Below are positions 52,039-63,276 of a stretch of 64,000 bases of DNA, piece after piece (the stretch's first letter is position 1; each line of letters begins with the position of its first letter). The position numbers and the translations under genes were made by a program. The DNA is from Fragilaria crotonensis (lineage: Eukaryota; Bacillariophyta; Fragilariophyceae; Fragilariales; Fragilariaceae). The stretch covers positions 62,001 to 126,000 of the forward strand of contig JAKSYS010000077.1 of NCBI GenBank assembly GCA_022925895.1. Direction: 5' to 3'. Under the pieces are notes generated by a model. That model ran no database searches and was not told the DNA's origin. It was given only the letters and a program-made list of their open reading frames with translations.

Positions 52039-52220
52039 CCGTTCAGCCTTGCAGGGATCAGAAATGAAGGTGAAGGTGTGTCGTCAACCTAAGATTCTTG
52101 ACCTCGTCCCTTCAAGTTTTGCGACACGACCAGGTACTTGTACTACGAGTACTGTAGGACAAGGTTCTACGCGCAGATGTCTTCACCTTGACTTTTATTG
52201 GACCTGGCATGACATATGTC

Positions 52221-52791
52221 CAGGGGTGTCCTATTTAAGGCGGGCGCCTTAATTTTGGGGCCAATCGCCTTTTTTGAAGCCTTGAAATAGCGCCTTAAAT
52301 AAGGTCCTGTAGATTCTACGCTACAAACATACCATCATGTAGAATTGTACGTGTAAGTTTGTACGGAGCATTCTCGTAGCATAGTACGACAGTACTCCAG
52401 TAGATAATAAACAACATACAGTAGACATGGATACAGTACCTTGTTGTACAGTACTCCAGTATATCCGTAGCCAGTAGCAAGATGCTTTACTTGGACTTGG
52501 AACTCAACTGTTGCAGTGAAAAAAGCTGAAACAATTGAAGTTACTTCCATGATTGTTCATGGTGAGCTGTGAGGTCTGTTGGCAGTGTTATTTTCATGAT
52601 GGACTGAAGTGGGGATGAGCGTTGCAGCTGCTCTGTACAGTCATGAACCTTAACTCTAAATCCCCAAAACCCTAACCCCTAACCCCCACCGCCTTACACC
52701 GCCTTTTTGAAGGTCCAAAAAAGCGCCTATATTAACTAATTAAGGCGCTGCTAGGCGCGCCGGCCCGGTCGCCTTAAATAGGACACCCCTG
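52221..52791. mobile_element. hAT-like MITE, 571 bp, with 8-bp target duplication
   Basis: 22-bp perfect terminal inverted repeats (CAGGGGTGTCC … GGACACCCCTG; 52221-52242 and 52770-52791) flanked by the 8-bp duplication CATATGTC (52213-52220 and 52792-52799). 8-bp duplications and CAGGG ends fit the hAT superfamily. Near both ends the motif CGCCTTAA/TTAAGGCG recurs several times, like subterminal transposase sites. No transposase inside. A telomere-like CCCTAACCCCTAACCCCC tract lies at about 52670-52687. Confidence 0.92.
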
Positions 52792-53124
52792 CATATGTCA
52801 TATGTCATACCGTCATACGATATGTCATACATACGTGTGCTGGTCGCTAAATAGACGATAAAATCACGACAAAAAATTTGACACAGTAAAGCGGCCAGGA
52901 CTTCATGTTTTAAGATGTTAGACAGTCGGAGGGCGGAAGTCATCGTTCACAAACTACTATACCATAACAGCAACACAACCCAACTAATACTCGGTTCGAG
53001 AATGCCGAGTTGAACCAGCAGTGTTTTTGAACCCACATAGGCGCGTGAATACTTTGAGAAAGTCCCATCGTCGACAGACTATGGAACAACCTCTGCCGTG
53101 AGCACACCGAATTCGATCCCATTC

Positions 53125-54812
53125 CTAGAAGACTCCTCCACTATCCCAGTTGTATGGATGTTGCAGCAACGCATAATCTGCGCCAAGTTGGTCACTCAGC
53201 GCGCACCAAGCCCGGTCCTCGGGCCACTTGCTGGGCCAAATGGGACACCAACAAAAGACTGTATTGTGTTCTCCATCACGCTGTTGGAGCGGTCTCGCAA
53301 CGGAAATACTGGCAAGTCCCATGGGATCGTCAGCACCTGCAGTATCAGGTTGACAGGCGTTGTGAACAGCATCGCTTGGAGCAATGCGTTCTTTCAAAAG
53401 ACGTTCCAGTTCAACGATTTGGCGTTGTGCAATGCGGATTGGATCCTTCATGACACGCCAGTGATTTGCGTTTTCATGTGAGTCGGATGTCAAAGGTCCA
53501 TAGCATGGAGGGATAGTTTGAGTTCCTTGATAGCGATGATAATACTCTGTCTTGCAGTCAATCAAGAACTGGTAGTTGTGAAAGGATAAGTGGTCGTTCT
53601 CAATCAAGTTACGATCCGAATAGTCTTGGATAAAGGCGGCGAATTCCTCGTCAGTTTGATCAGCAGGGCGATAGTTGACATCTTCCAGCACAATGCGCTC
53701 ATTCTTCGACGCAGCTTCTTTCAACGCTTCCTCGGCAGTCCGACGTCGAACCTTTCTGCCAGAGTTTGTTTGCTCTGGCCCAAAACACCCAGGGTACTGT
53801 TTTTCGATGGGAGCCAACCCACATTCCTCGCGAGTCCTAGCTTCGGCCTTGCGCCATTCACAAATCATGCGATCCAAATGGGGGTATGGAGGCCAATCCT
53901 CATGCGCGTCTAAAAAGACAGCAATGGTGGCCATCTGTTGGAAGTTGGAATCAAGGTGCGGTGTTAGGAATGGCGACCTGTACATTGAAATCTAAGCACA
54001 TTCACATGTTCTAAGACACCACCACACCACCACACGTACCTCATTCATTTGCCGATCATTCTCCGGAAGAGTGGAGAAGAAGTGTCCCATTTGCACCTCT
54101 GCCGAATAGCGCTTTCCATCCTGCGTGTGCTCCGATGGGACTTTGAGATCAATGTGCGAGAAGTACCACCAAAAGTTGTATCCCCAGGAAAAGTCAATCC
54201 GTGCAAAGCGTCGGGGTGCACCAGAAGGGTCTTCACAGGCAATACGAAAACCGTAGTTGGCATCTTCTCCAAAGCCGTCGCCGAATTCGAGCGGTTGTGC
54301 CAATTTGAGGGAATGACGTTCAATCGTAAAGGAATTTTTGAGCTGTTCCCAATCGCAACTGCCATCTTCGTACTTCATCCAGTGTTGGTCAAGACAGAGA
54401 TTGTACAATGCGCTATCTGCGAGGGCCACGTCACGTCTCAAGTTGATTGGAGATTGATGATGCTCTCCGCAGGAGGTAGTTCCTTGTGGACAGGAACGAC
54501 AGCTATTTTCTTCCAAACTCCAACCCTGTGCCGTAAGCCATTTTTCAGGCCAACCGGTCTGTTAGGGAACGATGAGGGAGGGAAAATGTCGAGGTGGCGT
54601 TAGTATTTGACAGTCCTCATGATGGTTCAAATCCTTTTGCGTCGCGTCATAGGTAATACGGAATAGGCACTTACGCAGGTCGCAAGATCATCGCAGGCTA
54701 CTTGATCCCAGTCTTCAGGTCCAAAGTTACGACCACTCGTCGACCCGTAGTTGAATAGGTCGTCGTTTTGGGCGGCCACGGTCGATATCAGAAGAAGTAT
54801 CACCTTCATCAT
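53125..54812 (-). CDS. Alpha-carbonic-anhydrase-like protein lacking the zinc histidines
   Basis: Three exons (minus): 54675-54812, 54040-54558 and 53125-53934, with introns GTAAGT…AACAG and GTACGT…AACAG; 488 residues in all. The start is the first of two adjacent ATGs, followed by a signal peptide (V-I-L-L-L-I-S-T-V-A-A). The alpha-CA framework is clear: H-H-Q-S-P-I-N-L, P-L-E-F, P-S-E-H (187-190) and G-K-R-Y-S-A-E. The three zinc ligands of the family are replaced, with Asp183 and Lys185 where H-x-H is expected and Gln202 for the third His. The first His of S-H (181) is nearby but out of place. It may be a catalytically silent CA-like protein, or may use another site. Exon 3 adds a long Cys-poor C-terminal domain. 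Confidence 0.75.
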
Positions 54813-55547
54813 GGTATGCAATGCTAATAAGCTAACGTCAATTGTCAAGCGTACCAAACCTGTGTGAGTGCTCGAATCTGAAACATGTGCGGAGTTGATC
54901 CCAATGAAATTGAGGCCTGGCTACAGGAATGAAGCATACGGACAGGAATGTTTTTCAATGCTCGGAATTTGGCGCGCAATCTTGAATTTCGTCATACAAC
55001 ACATGTATGATAGTGGCGGCTGGACGTCTGCTCGTTTCATATGGAGTCTGAAGTCTGGAGTCCGGAGTCTCCCCTCGTATCTCGTATGTCGAATATCATA
55101 GTCCGCTTCTCCTATAGACGGACGGCGGACGGCGGGGTACGTGGAGTATCTACGCATAAGTTGCTCGTGCTCCACAGTACCTGGTACTTGTACTAGCCGC
55201 CAATCGCTTCACCCGTCTCCCCAACATCCAACCAACAGCAACATCCAAGCTTCAATTTACCTACGATCCAACGACGCTACTGGGACCGGTGACTGGTATG
55301 CATAAAATTGTAATTCTCGGAGCTCGGAGTACATAATCAATCTCCGGGTTTGAGGTGTAGTGTGTAGTTGTGTACGACGTACTTCCAGTACCAGGTACTA
55401 GTACTGTAGTACTAAATATCTACATACCGCTTCCGCAATCGAATCGTATGCTGAAAACATCAAAACGAGATACCACCATTGTGACAGTTAGCAGAACTAC
55501 AGTAGACCCTACTACTATGTACAAGTGTACAAGGAGGGAGTGACAAC
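54813..55547. other. Intergenic, no gene seen
   Basis: 735 bp between two divergent start codons. Contains G/C-rich repeated GGAGTCTGAAGTCTGGAGTC-like sequence (55037-55070), ACGGACGGCGGACGGCGG (55118-55138) and GTAC palindromes at 55180 and 55390. Confidence 0.5.
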
Positions 55548-56918
55548 ATGCGTCACCGTGACAGAAGGATGTCTCGAGGAATCTTCGCAACTTCCAAGCA
55601 AACTTCCCCTTCAACGACAATGAGAACGGGTAATCCGACGTCGCACCGCAGATCACCAAGAGGACAACGCGTCAAACCCATCGGCATGCTGCAACTTACA
55701 ATTGGAAATGATATTTCCGTGCGGCCGCATCCAGCGCTTGCTGCCAGTAAGTTCCAGGTGTTGCAGTGGATAAGTGCATTGTCACCTGATCCTAAGCCAC
55801 AATCCCAGCTCACAAACTTCCTCACGACCCCTCCCTATCCAATAGTCGGTCCGGTTTCCTTGATTGGTGGAACAGCTGCAATCTATTCGTCTCTGTTACG
55901 ACATCCATCGTCTACGTTGACACCCTTGTCCATGATGTTTTTGATGTTGCTGGCACTTCAATACGCGCTCCAACCGCGTTTGAGCAAGCGCTTCATTCCT
56001 CCACTAGCAGACAAACAAAAAGTAGCCCTGGTGGAAGAAATTGTCAAGACGGGAATGGCAGCAGTTCTATTCTTCTCAAAACCACAGTCTGCGGTTCAAT
56101 CGGCGCTTGCCGATTGGTCCCTCTCATCGTCCTTGGCCGTCGCGGGACTTCCCGCTGCCCTGTACGCCCTGCAGGGTGTCTTGCAATATACATCCCACCA
56201 ACATTTGGATCCAGTCACATTCAATGGTTTGAGTCAGACGAAAACGCTTTCCGCCGCACTTTGTTGTTGGTTGGTCCTGGGGTCCGTGCAATCGCCACTG
56301 CAAATGGTCGCGCTCGTAGTCCTCATGGCAGCTGCTCTTATTTTTCAAGGATATTATCCTAAACAAAGAGGCAATACAGCAGAATCAGCAGCAACAACAT
56401 CGCCGTCATCATCCGCGTCATCTATACCCTCGGATTCTTGGTGGATATTAGGTGTCGGACCGTGTTTGGGTGCTGCGATGTTGAGTGGTTTGGCGGGGGC
56501 TCTGTCACAAAAGGGACTGCAATTGACTGGTATTCGTGGTCGCGATCCGTTCCTGTACACGATGGAGATTTCGACGTATTCTGCTATTGTCCTTGTGGCC
56601 AACATGTGGTTCAATCTCCCTCACAACTCGAATGCCAAGGATGACAAGCAAAAAGGTGTCGCGAGTGCATCGATTCCTTGGAAAATGGCGTTGATTCCCA
56701 TCATGTTCAAGGCCGCCGGAGGTGTTGTGACAGCTCTGGTTCACAAATATGCTGGATCGGTTGCCAAGGGATTTGCCCTCTTGTTTGGATTGGTCCTGAG
56801 TGGTGGATTGCAATTGCTCTTGCAGAATGAAGAGTTACAACCGAATCAAATTGTTGGAACGCTTTTGATCATGCTATCGACGCACTTGCATTTCACTCAT
56901 CCAGCAATGCAGAGATAG
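55548..56918 (+). CDS. Nucleotide-sugar transporter (SLC35A-type)
   Basis: 456 residues. The first 70 are basic and polar (R-R-D-R…R-R-S-P-R-G-Q-R) and may be longer than the real start; later ATGs at about residue 8 or 25 are equally possible. About eight to ten hydrophobic segments follow. The SLC35A signature appears as A-L-Y-A-L-Q-G-V-L-Q-Y-T-S…D-P-V-T-F-N-G-L-S-Q-T-K in the first half and G-G-V-V-T-A-L-V-H-K-Y-A-G-S-V-A-K-G-F-A in the second. These carriers move UDP-galactose, CMP-sialic-acid or related sugars into Golgi/ER by antiport, but the exact sugar cannot be told. One exon. Confidence 0.85.
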   Translation: MRHRDRRMSRGIFATSKQTSPSTTMRTGNPTSHRRSPRGQRVKPIGMLQLTIGNDISVRPHPALAASKFQVLQWISALSPDPKPQSQLTNFLTTPPYPIVGPVSLIGGTAAIYSSLLRHPSSTLTPLSMMFLMLLALQYALQPRLSKRFIPPLADKQKVALVEEIVKTGMAAVLFFSKPQSAVQSALADWSLSSSLAVAGLPAALYALQGVLQYTSHQHLDPVTFNGLSQTKTLSAALCCWLVLGSVQSPLQMVALVVLMAAALIFQGYYPKQRGNTAESAATTSPSSSASSIPSDSWWILGVGPCLGAAMLSGLAGALSQKGLQLTGIRGRDPFLYTMEISTYSAIVLVANMWFNLPHNSNAKDDKQKGVASASIPWKMALIPIMFKAAGGVVTALVHKYAGSVAKGFALLFGLVLSGGLQLLLQNEELQPNQIVGTLLIMLSTHLHFTHPAMQR

Positions 56919-57316
56919 AGATGGGGCATTGCTATCAAGTATGATGAGGGAACAGAAAATGTCGAGGAAGAATACGAGACACAGCAGTACGTGTGCCATA
57001 TATAGCCGTTCACGCACGGTGCCTTGTAACCAGTACTGCACTGCGATATCTGATGCAATACCTGTACATGTACTGTCCTCTTGCTGGATTCGAACTCGTT
57101 AACAATTTTCTTGTAAAAGATTCCAGATGCCATATCTGGTCAGCGTTCTCATTGCCTCTCTAGAACAGTATTACAGTACCGGTACTCGAGTAGCACTGCG
57201 AAGATTGGCAAGCTCCCAGCCCTTCATTTTGAGGAGGCGCCGATCTCCGTAAACGTGCTGGTAGCAAAGAACAACTTTATCAATCATTACAAAGATTCAC
57301 ATTTGCATTCTCCACC

Positions 57317-57767
57317 ATGTCAGAAAAGGCCTATCCGCTAGCAGACGCTGATCTTACCATTGCCTTATTGGACTTGGTTCAGCAGGCGACGAATTACAAG
57401 CAAGCCAAAAAGGGTGCCAACGAGGCCACCAAGACTCTCAACCGAGGAATTTCTGAATTGATTGTCATGGCTGCCGATGCGGAACCGATTGAAATTCTGT
57501 TGCATCTTCCGCTCTTGTGTGAGGATAAGAATGTTCCATATGTGTTTGTTCCAGGGTGAGTAGTTATTTTTGGCATTATCTGTATTTGAGACGTAGTCGA
57601 ATGAAAACTGCTCACATTGGTCCTTGTTTCACAGAAAGGTTGCCTTGGGGCGTGCCTGTGGAGTGTCTCGACCAGTGATTGCTTGCTCCATCACTACGAA
57701 TGAAGCTTCTCAACTCAAAACCACAATCGAGGGAATGAAGGTTAAGATTGAACAGCTGTTGATCTAA
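57317..57767 (+). CDS. SNU13: SNU13 / NHP2-like L7Ae-family snRNP and snoRNP protein
   Basis: Two exons, 57317-57555 and 57635-57767, with a 79-bp intron (GTGAGT…TTCACAG); 123 residues, close to the usual 125-128. L7Ae motifs are complete: [13 protein letters not shown] (kink-turn contact), [27 protein letters not shown] and, in exon 2, [16 protein letters not shown]13/15.5K binds kink-turns in U4 snRNA and box C/D snoRNAs. The splice junction falls in a glycine codon, replacing the Arg-Ser usual before the K-x-A-L-G-R turn. Confidence 0.95.
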
Positions 57768-58047
57768 ACGTGCTTGTGGATTTGTTTGGTGGAATGTAGG
57801 AGGCGGGGAGAGAGAGATTGAAATGCGTAGATTTCTTTCGGGGATTTGACTGACTCAATCATTTAACCTCATACCTGGTACTATGGTGTGAGGAGTTGAT
57901 GAATCTCAGTGATCATTGTCCTGTTACGGCGCTGGACAAGTGAGGGAGGAGACAAACAAAGCGTTTTCTATTAAACAAAGATTTAGGTTTGACTGTTGAG
58001 ACCTACAAAAATTCGTACACTTTTCTCCCAGGATACCGTTATCTGAT

Positions 58048-58797
58048 CTATAGCAGTTCGTCGTCACTATCGTCGAGCTCAGCGTCGTCCAACTCATCAG
58101 CCCTTGATTCCCACTGATCTAAAAGGTGGTCCGATCGACACTTGAACGCTATACTCGTCGGCGATTGATCGTGTTGTAGTCCTAGGTCAACTAGCAATCC
58201 TTGCTTGTGCGCTTCTTCTATTTCCATACCCTTAATAGTGTTGACGTCGCGTTCAACTTCTTGGGCAGAAGCCTCTTCGGCAAAGGCTTTGGCAAGATCT
58301 GGGGGATCGTACTGATGTAATGATTTGCGCCTATGCAAGGATTGGAGACAATCAATTGGTCAATTCGGATGATTGTGGAGTAGTTCAAGAAAGCGTGCGA
58401 TGAAGCAGAGTTGAGACAAAAACTTGAATGGTAAAGCACTCCAGAACTCCAATATCAACTCAACAAGTTGCACTTACCATGCTTTGACAAGACCTTGCCA
58501 CCGTTTGGTAGGTATCTCTAAAGTATAATCCGGAGTGGAGGGATGTTTCATGCTTCTGGGACGGCGTTGATCCTTGGGGACTTGCTTCACATATTCATCG
58601 TAACCAGTCGTATTTTTGCCATGTTGTATGGCGCGACGACGTTGTTCAATGCGACGCTGAAATTGGGCGGGGTCGAGCTTTCCAAATACTTGAGAGCAGG
58701 TATTGGACGACGTTTTCGATACAACCTTGACAGCTTTGCCCACCTTCTCAACAATCCTGTGGTCGCCAGCGGCAGATGTGTTGGAAGTGTTGGTCAT
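58048..58797 (-). CDS. SLBP: Histone mRNA stem-loop-binding protein (SLBP)
   Basis: Two exons, 58478-58797 and 58048-58330 (minus); intron 147 bp (GTAAGT…CATAG); 200 residues from the ATG of MTNTSN. An upstream in-frame ATG at 58881 is less likely. The RNA-binding domain is split by the intron: G-K-N-T-T-G-Y-D-E-Y-V-K-Q-V-P-K, H-P-S-T-P-D (the T-P motif), and K-R-W-Q-G-L-V-K-A-W then R-K-S-L-H-Q-Y-D-P-P. This follows the Y-x-x-Y-x-x-x-V-P, H-x-x-T-P and W-D/Y-P-P order of SLBP. It binds the 3' stem-loop of replication-dependent histone mRNAs. An acidic C-terminus (D-D-A-E-L-D-D-S-D-D-E) follows. Its presence implies stem-loop histone mRNA ends in this organism. Confidence 0.9.
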
Positions 58798-59599
58798 GCT
58801 TGTTATCAAATGGAATGAGCGCGGAGAGCCGAGAAACCAACAACCGAGAGTCCCAGCACGATATGTATGATATTTACTCAAGGATCTCTAGAGGACCATA
58901 CTCGGAGTTCGGAGTGCTACCTGGTATACCATACCAGGTACGCTGATTTGGTATGTTGGTATGTTTCGTTCGGAAAAACGGCGGGAAAACATGGCGCGCA
59001 AAGCGCCACTCTTCGCCCTTGGAACAAATGAGCGCAACAAGATCGGTGATCGGTGCAATGTAATTGCTGCTCTATACGTCATATGCATACCGGGTACTTG
59101 TACCAGTACAAGCATATACAGCGTACGAGCTACCAGGGCGTCCTACAGTTATACTATGACATATCATGCGGTGGTCGTTCTTGTGTACTCGGAGTAGTGG
59201 GTAGTAGCAGTAGGTGTAGTAGTTCTCCGGAGTCCGGAGTCCGGGGTACGAGTTCAAGTACTCCGAGTCATTGATACCAGCCTCTGCGTGTGATTTAAAC
59301 CAGACACCGTCGGGTGAACTACGTTCAGACGACGATGAATGGTTGGGCTTTTGCTAAGAGGTGTAAACAGAATTATAATGTCTTAGGTGCGAACGATGTT
59401 AATCACGAACATCGGAGCTTTTGGACTCTCACAACTGAAATGACTGCATACCACTTGTTGATGACCTTTTATCGAAGTGTGTTTGAACCCCGACTGAAAT
59501 ATGGGTAGCGTATGGTTTAGTTTCATATGGTAGATCCGTTGACGGTAACCCCATATCATCACACTCCCTCTCGCGACTATATTTGCAAGTCGGTGTGAG
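58798..59599. other. Intergenic, no gene seen
   Basis: Up to about 59290 it is the SLBP upstream region with GTAC motifs (58920, 59095) and a GGAGTCCGGAGTCCGGGG repeat (59230). 59300-59599 has weak ORF-like stretches without domains. Confidence 0.5.
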
Positions 59600-60347
59600 G
59601 ATTCACCAACCCATTACTAGTGCCCGATGTTTAATCAATGTATCCTCATTGAGGGCCTTAGTCAGAAAATCAGCTGGTTGGTCGTGTGTGCCAATCGGAT
59701 GAATCGAAATCTCCCCTCGCTCCACATAGTCCCGGAAATGGTGCAATCGTATGTTCAGGTGTTTCGTCCTCGGCCTATACTTGTGAGTTGGCCATTTCAA
59801 GAGCACCGCTATTGTCTTCGAACACCTTGCAATGCACCGTCGCCTTCGCCGTTGTGATCGGGTAGCCGTTCTTTTTCAATTCCTTCAGCAACTCCATTAT
59901 TGGTATGGTATCGCGCAGAGCATAACTCAGACCGGTGTACTCCGATTCCGTCGTCGACAGAGCTATCTCCGTTTGTAACTGGGATTTCCAGAGCAGCGGA
60001 CACCCGGCGTAGTTGATGACGTAACCATGTCTCGATCTTGCGGTGTCTCTGTCATCGGCAGCAATCGCCGGATCCCAGTCTCCACAGAAACTGGCATCAA
60101 CATACACCTCGAGATCCTTATTTGACATCGGACTCTGGATGTTGATAATTGGCGAGCGCGCGCTGCCACACCATCGTCCTAATTGCGCTACACTCCACAT
60201 TGAAGCACTGCGCAGTGGCGGTTCTAATTTTAATTCTGGATTATTGGGTTTGACCGATAAAAGCAAGGTAAACATTGTCTCTCCTTTGCCTTGACATGAC
60301 ATTTTTCTTCTACATTCCAAGCAGAGGAGGTGCTTTGCAATGTTCAA
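59600..60347 (-). mobile_element. Copia-type retrotransposon remnant (RNase H end)
   Basis: A minus-strand fragment of a Ty1/Copia polyprotein. It covers only the RNase H end: Y-V-D-A-S-F, S-R-H-G-Y-V-I-N, W-K-S-Q-L-Q-T-E-I-A-L-S-T-T-E-S-E-Y and I-G-T-H-D-Q-P-A-D-F-L-T-K, plus part of the region before it. No LTRs and no other domains are visible. It is a broken fossil with several breaks; age cannot be estimated without its relatives. Confidence 0.85.
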
Positions 60348-61145
60348 TGGGACAGGAGATCCATTGTGACGACCCTGCTAAATTATGAACATTCAAACTC
60401 GTCCGCCTGTATTCAATGTTATACACGCATGTAAAGCACTCAGAATGACATGATGTTTTGGTAGAATGCCAGAATTTGTTTTAAGTAAAGATGTCATGGT
60501 GTTCTTTTTATGGGACCGGGAGGGATTACTTGCACAGACTGCATACTACAAGTACTCTACTAGTACAGTACCGGTGGAGAGCAGTGCGGGGTGCGGGGTG
60601 CGGGGTGCGGGTGGCCTCCTACCCGGAGGAGCTATCATACCTGGTACTACCGGTAGTTTCTGGTACCGCGTAGAGGGCTACCACCTAGGTGGTACCAGGT
60701 ACTGGAGAAGCAATTTTGCAACCAAATGCTGCAAAAAAAACAGCCATTTGTCGGAAACCATCCCGCAGACGTGCACGCGCACATAGTATCGTATATCATC
60801 GTACGAGGTGTAATACGTTGTGCAGGTATCAGACCAGGTACAACGTACCATGCTACTGAAGTACCAACACATACGAGTTACGAGTACCAGGTACTAGTAC
60901 TGTATCTGGTACAAGGTACATGTACCCGGTATGATACATATGTACCTGGTACCCTGCAGGAAGGCAAGCCTTGTACTACGGTAGTATACCGGTAATTGTA
61001 CCAGGTACTCAAACCTCAAAGTACCAGGTACTAGTACCTCTGTGTAGATTCTAATTCGCACCAAACGCGAGAGTTTTCGCGGCCGTGCGATTGCGTCGAT
61101 GTCGTAGTTTTCCACAATTCGAGTGTAGTACTTGTACGAAGAACC
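60348..61145. other. Intergenic with dense GTAC palindromes
   Basis: No gene supported. The stretch 60840-61035 is unusually dense in CCAGGTACTAGTAC-, TACCTGGTACC- and GTACCGG-type self-complementary motifs. A GTGCGGGGTGCGGGGTGCGGG tandem run lies at about 60586-60610. The last 100 bp hold the TM9SF promoter. Confidence 0.6.
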
Positions 61146-63276
61146 ATGGCTGTCGTCTCCCTTCCGCTTTCGCTTTGGCTGCTGCTATTGGTGCTTTGCG
61201 GAATGTCAAGCACATCCGCAGAGTCTTCCCCCGAAGTTCCCTTGTCTCGCGCGGACGTTGTTCGCATGAACAAAGAAGAAGCTCGCATATATGGAATTGC
61301 GTCGACAGGGATTTGATGAGGTCTCCCATACGGAGGAGGCCGCGGCCTTGCGACACTACCAATTGCGCAAGAAGAAGCGCATCGGATGGCGTAAAAAGGA
61401 TGCTTCTCTCGCAGATGTTCTCTTCCCTGGTGTTGCTCCGAATCAATTCATGGAAGGTGACGCTATTGAGATGTATACAGACATTGTCAACTCGAAGAAA
61501 ACTGCCGTGCCGTTTGATTATTATCATCTTCCCGTGTGTAGACCACCAACCACCAGCAAGGCGATGCACAAGAATCTAGGAGCACGTTTGCAGGGTGTAC
61601 AATTGAAACCTTCGCCTTTCCCCTTGCACGTCAAGCAGTCTGTGGGCTGTACTCCTCTCTGCGATGTTTCGCTGGAAGCTGGACAAATCAAGTGGGTCCG
61701 ACGATTGGTGGAGCGACAATACCGCATTCATATGACTTTGGACCAACTTCCAGTCTTAATGCGCAGCAAGGAGCTTAATTATGCTGTTCGAGGATTTCCA
61801 ATCGGATTTCAAGCACCACCAAGCTTTACTGGCTTGAATCAAAATGAATTCTTTCTCTACAATCACTACAAATTCACGATTACCTACCAAGAAGATGCCA
61901 GCATATTCGATGGGGTCAGAATCACAGGATTCGATGTTCACCCGGTTTCTATCGCTCATGCTGCTCCGACGGGAGACTCGAAGAAGGTGCCGACTTGCAA
62001 TACTGACGGTGCCAGAAAAGTAATCAATGATCCATCGTCCTACTTGGGCCTTCGAGTTGGTCCAACCGGAGAACCCTTGGAAGTCACTTATTCCTACGAG
62101 GTCGAATGGGTCAATTCCAACCTGCAGTGGGCGGACCGTTGGGATGTTTACTTGATTGGAAGCCCTGACGATGACATTCATTACTTCGCGATTGTGAATT
62201 CGCTCATGATAGTCCTATTTTTGACTGGAGCCATTGCAACGATCATGATTCGCACACTTCGCAAAGACATTCGCGGCTACAACGAGATTCAAACATTGGA
62301 AGAGGCCCAGGAAGAAACTGGTTGGAAGTTGGTTCACGCAGATGTCTTTCGACCACCTGGCGTTTCTCCAATGCTTCTCAGCGTTTTGGTTGGGACTGGG
62401 TGTCAGTTGGGTACGGCAGCTTTCCTCAGTATGATTTGTGCGATGATGAAGTTGTTGAATCCGCTCAAGAAAGGGCAAACCTTGACAGCCCTCTTGATTC
62501 TCTATGTTCTTAGTGGCTCCGTTGCTGGTTACGTCAGTGCTCGTCTCTACAAGTATTGCGATGCTGACAACTGGAAGCTTAATACTTTCTACACTGCCAC
62601 TGGTCTTCCAGGTATCATGGTGACCATTTTTCTGATCCTCAATGTCTTCTTGACCTTCGCTGGCGCTGCCACAGCGGTGAGCTTTCTCACCATTGTTGCG
62701 CTCTTCGCCCTCTGGCTCTGCGTGAGTATCCCTCTCGTCTTTGTCGGCAGTTATCTCGGATTCGCAGCAGACAAGTTGCAAGTCCCAACCAAGACAACGA
62801 AGGTCGGTCGTCAAATTCCTTCGTTACCGTGGTACATTCAGCCTCCATTTTCCGTTCTCTTAGGAGGTATCCTTCCATTTGGGAGCGTGTGTATTGAACT
62901 GTTCTTCATTATGAGTGCTCTTTGGTTGCATCAGATCTACTACGTGATGGGATTTCTCTTGGCTGTCTTGCTCATTCTGTCCGCCACGTGTGCCGAAGTT
63001 TCGATCGTCATGTGTTACTTGCAACTCTGTTCAGAAGATTACAAATGGTGGTGGAAGTCTTTCTGGAACTGCGCTTCGGCAGGTATATACCTGTTTCTAT
63101 ACAGTCTTTGGTTCCTCTCCTCACGACTTGAACTGGTAGGCGTTTTGCCCGTCACGGTCTATTTGACATACATGAGCATGATTTCCGTTTGCTTCGGACT
63201 CTTCTGTGGTTCTATTGGAGTTCTCATGTGTTTCTGGTTCAACAAGACAATCTATGGGGCTCTCAAAGTAGATTAG
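61146..63276 (+). CDS. TM9SF nonaspanin (transmembrane-9 superfamily)
   Basis: The ATG at 61146 gives a signal peptide (S-L-P-L-S-L-W-L-L-L-L-V-L). The main frame, open from about 61270 to 63276, is offset by one base. A 73-bp intron (61236-61308, GTTCCC…GACAG) would join them as 685 residues, but the donor is not GTAAGT-like, so a one-base error near 61270-61310 is the alternative. The TM9SF hallmarks follow: F-P-G-V-A-P at the lumenal start, F-D-Y-Y-H-L-P-V-C, a large lumenal domain, Y-S-Y-E-V-E-W-V and then nine hydrophobic segments. The tail ends K-V-D, the K-x-D COPI/Golgi-retention motif. Works in Golgi/endosome sorting. Confidence 0.88.

Noticed and set aside
52660-52690. True chromosome end from the CCCTAA tract
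   Set aside because: Only about two repeats, inside a MITE and flanked by genes on both sides.
54625-54660. tRNA B-box-like GGTTCAAATCC
   Set aside because: No matching cloverleaf or A-box at the right distance; it lies within the intron of the carbonic-anhydrase-like gene.
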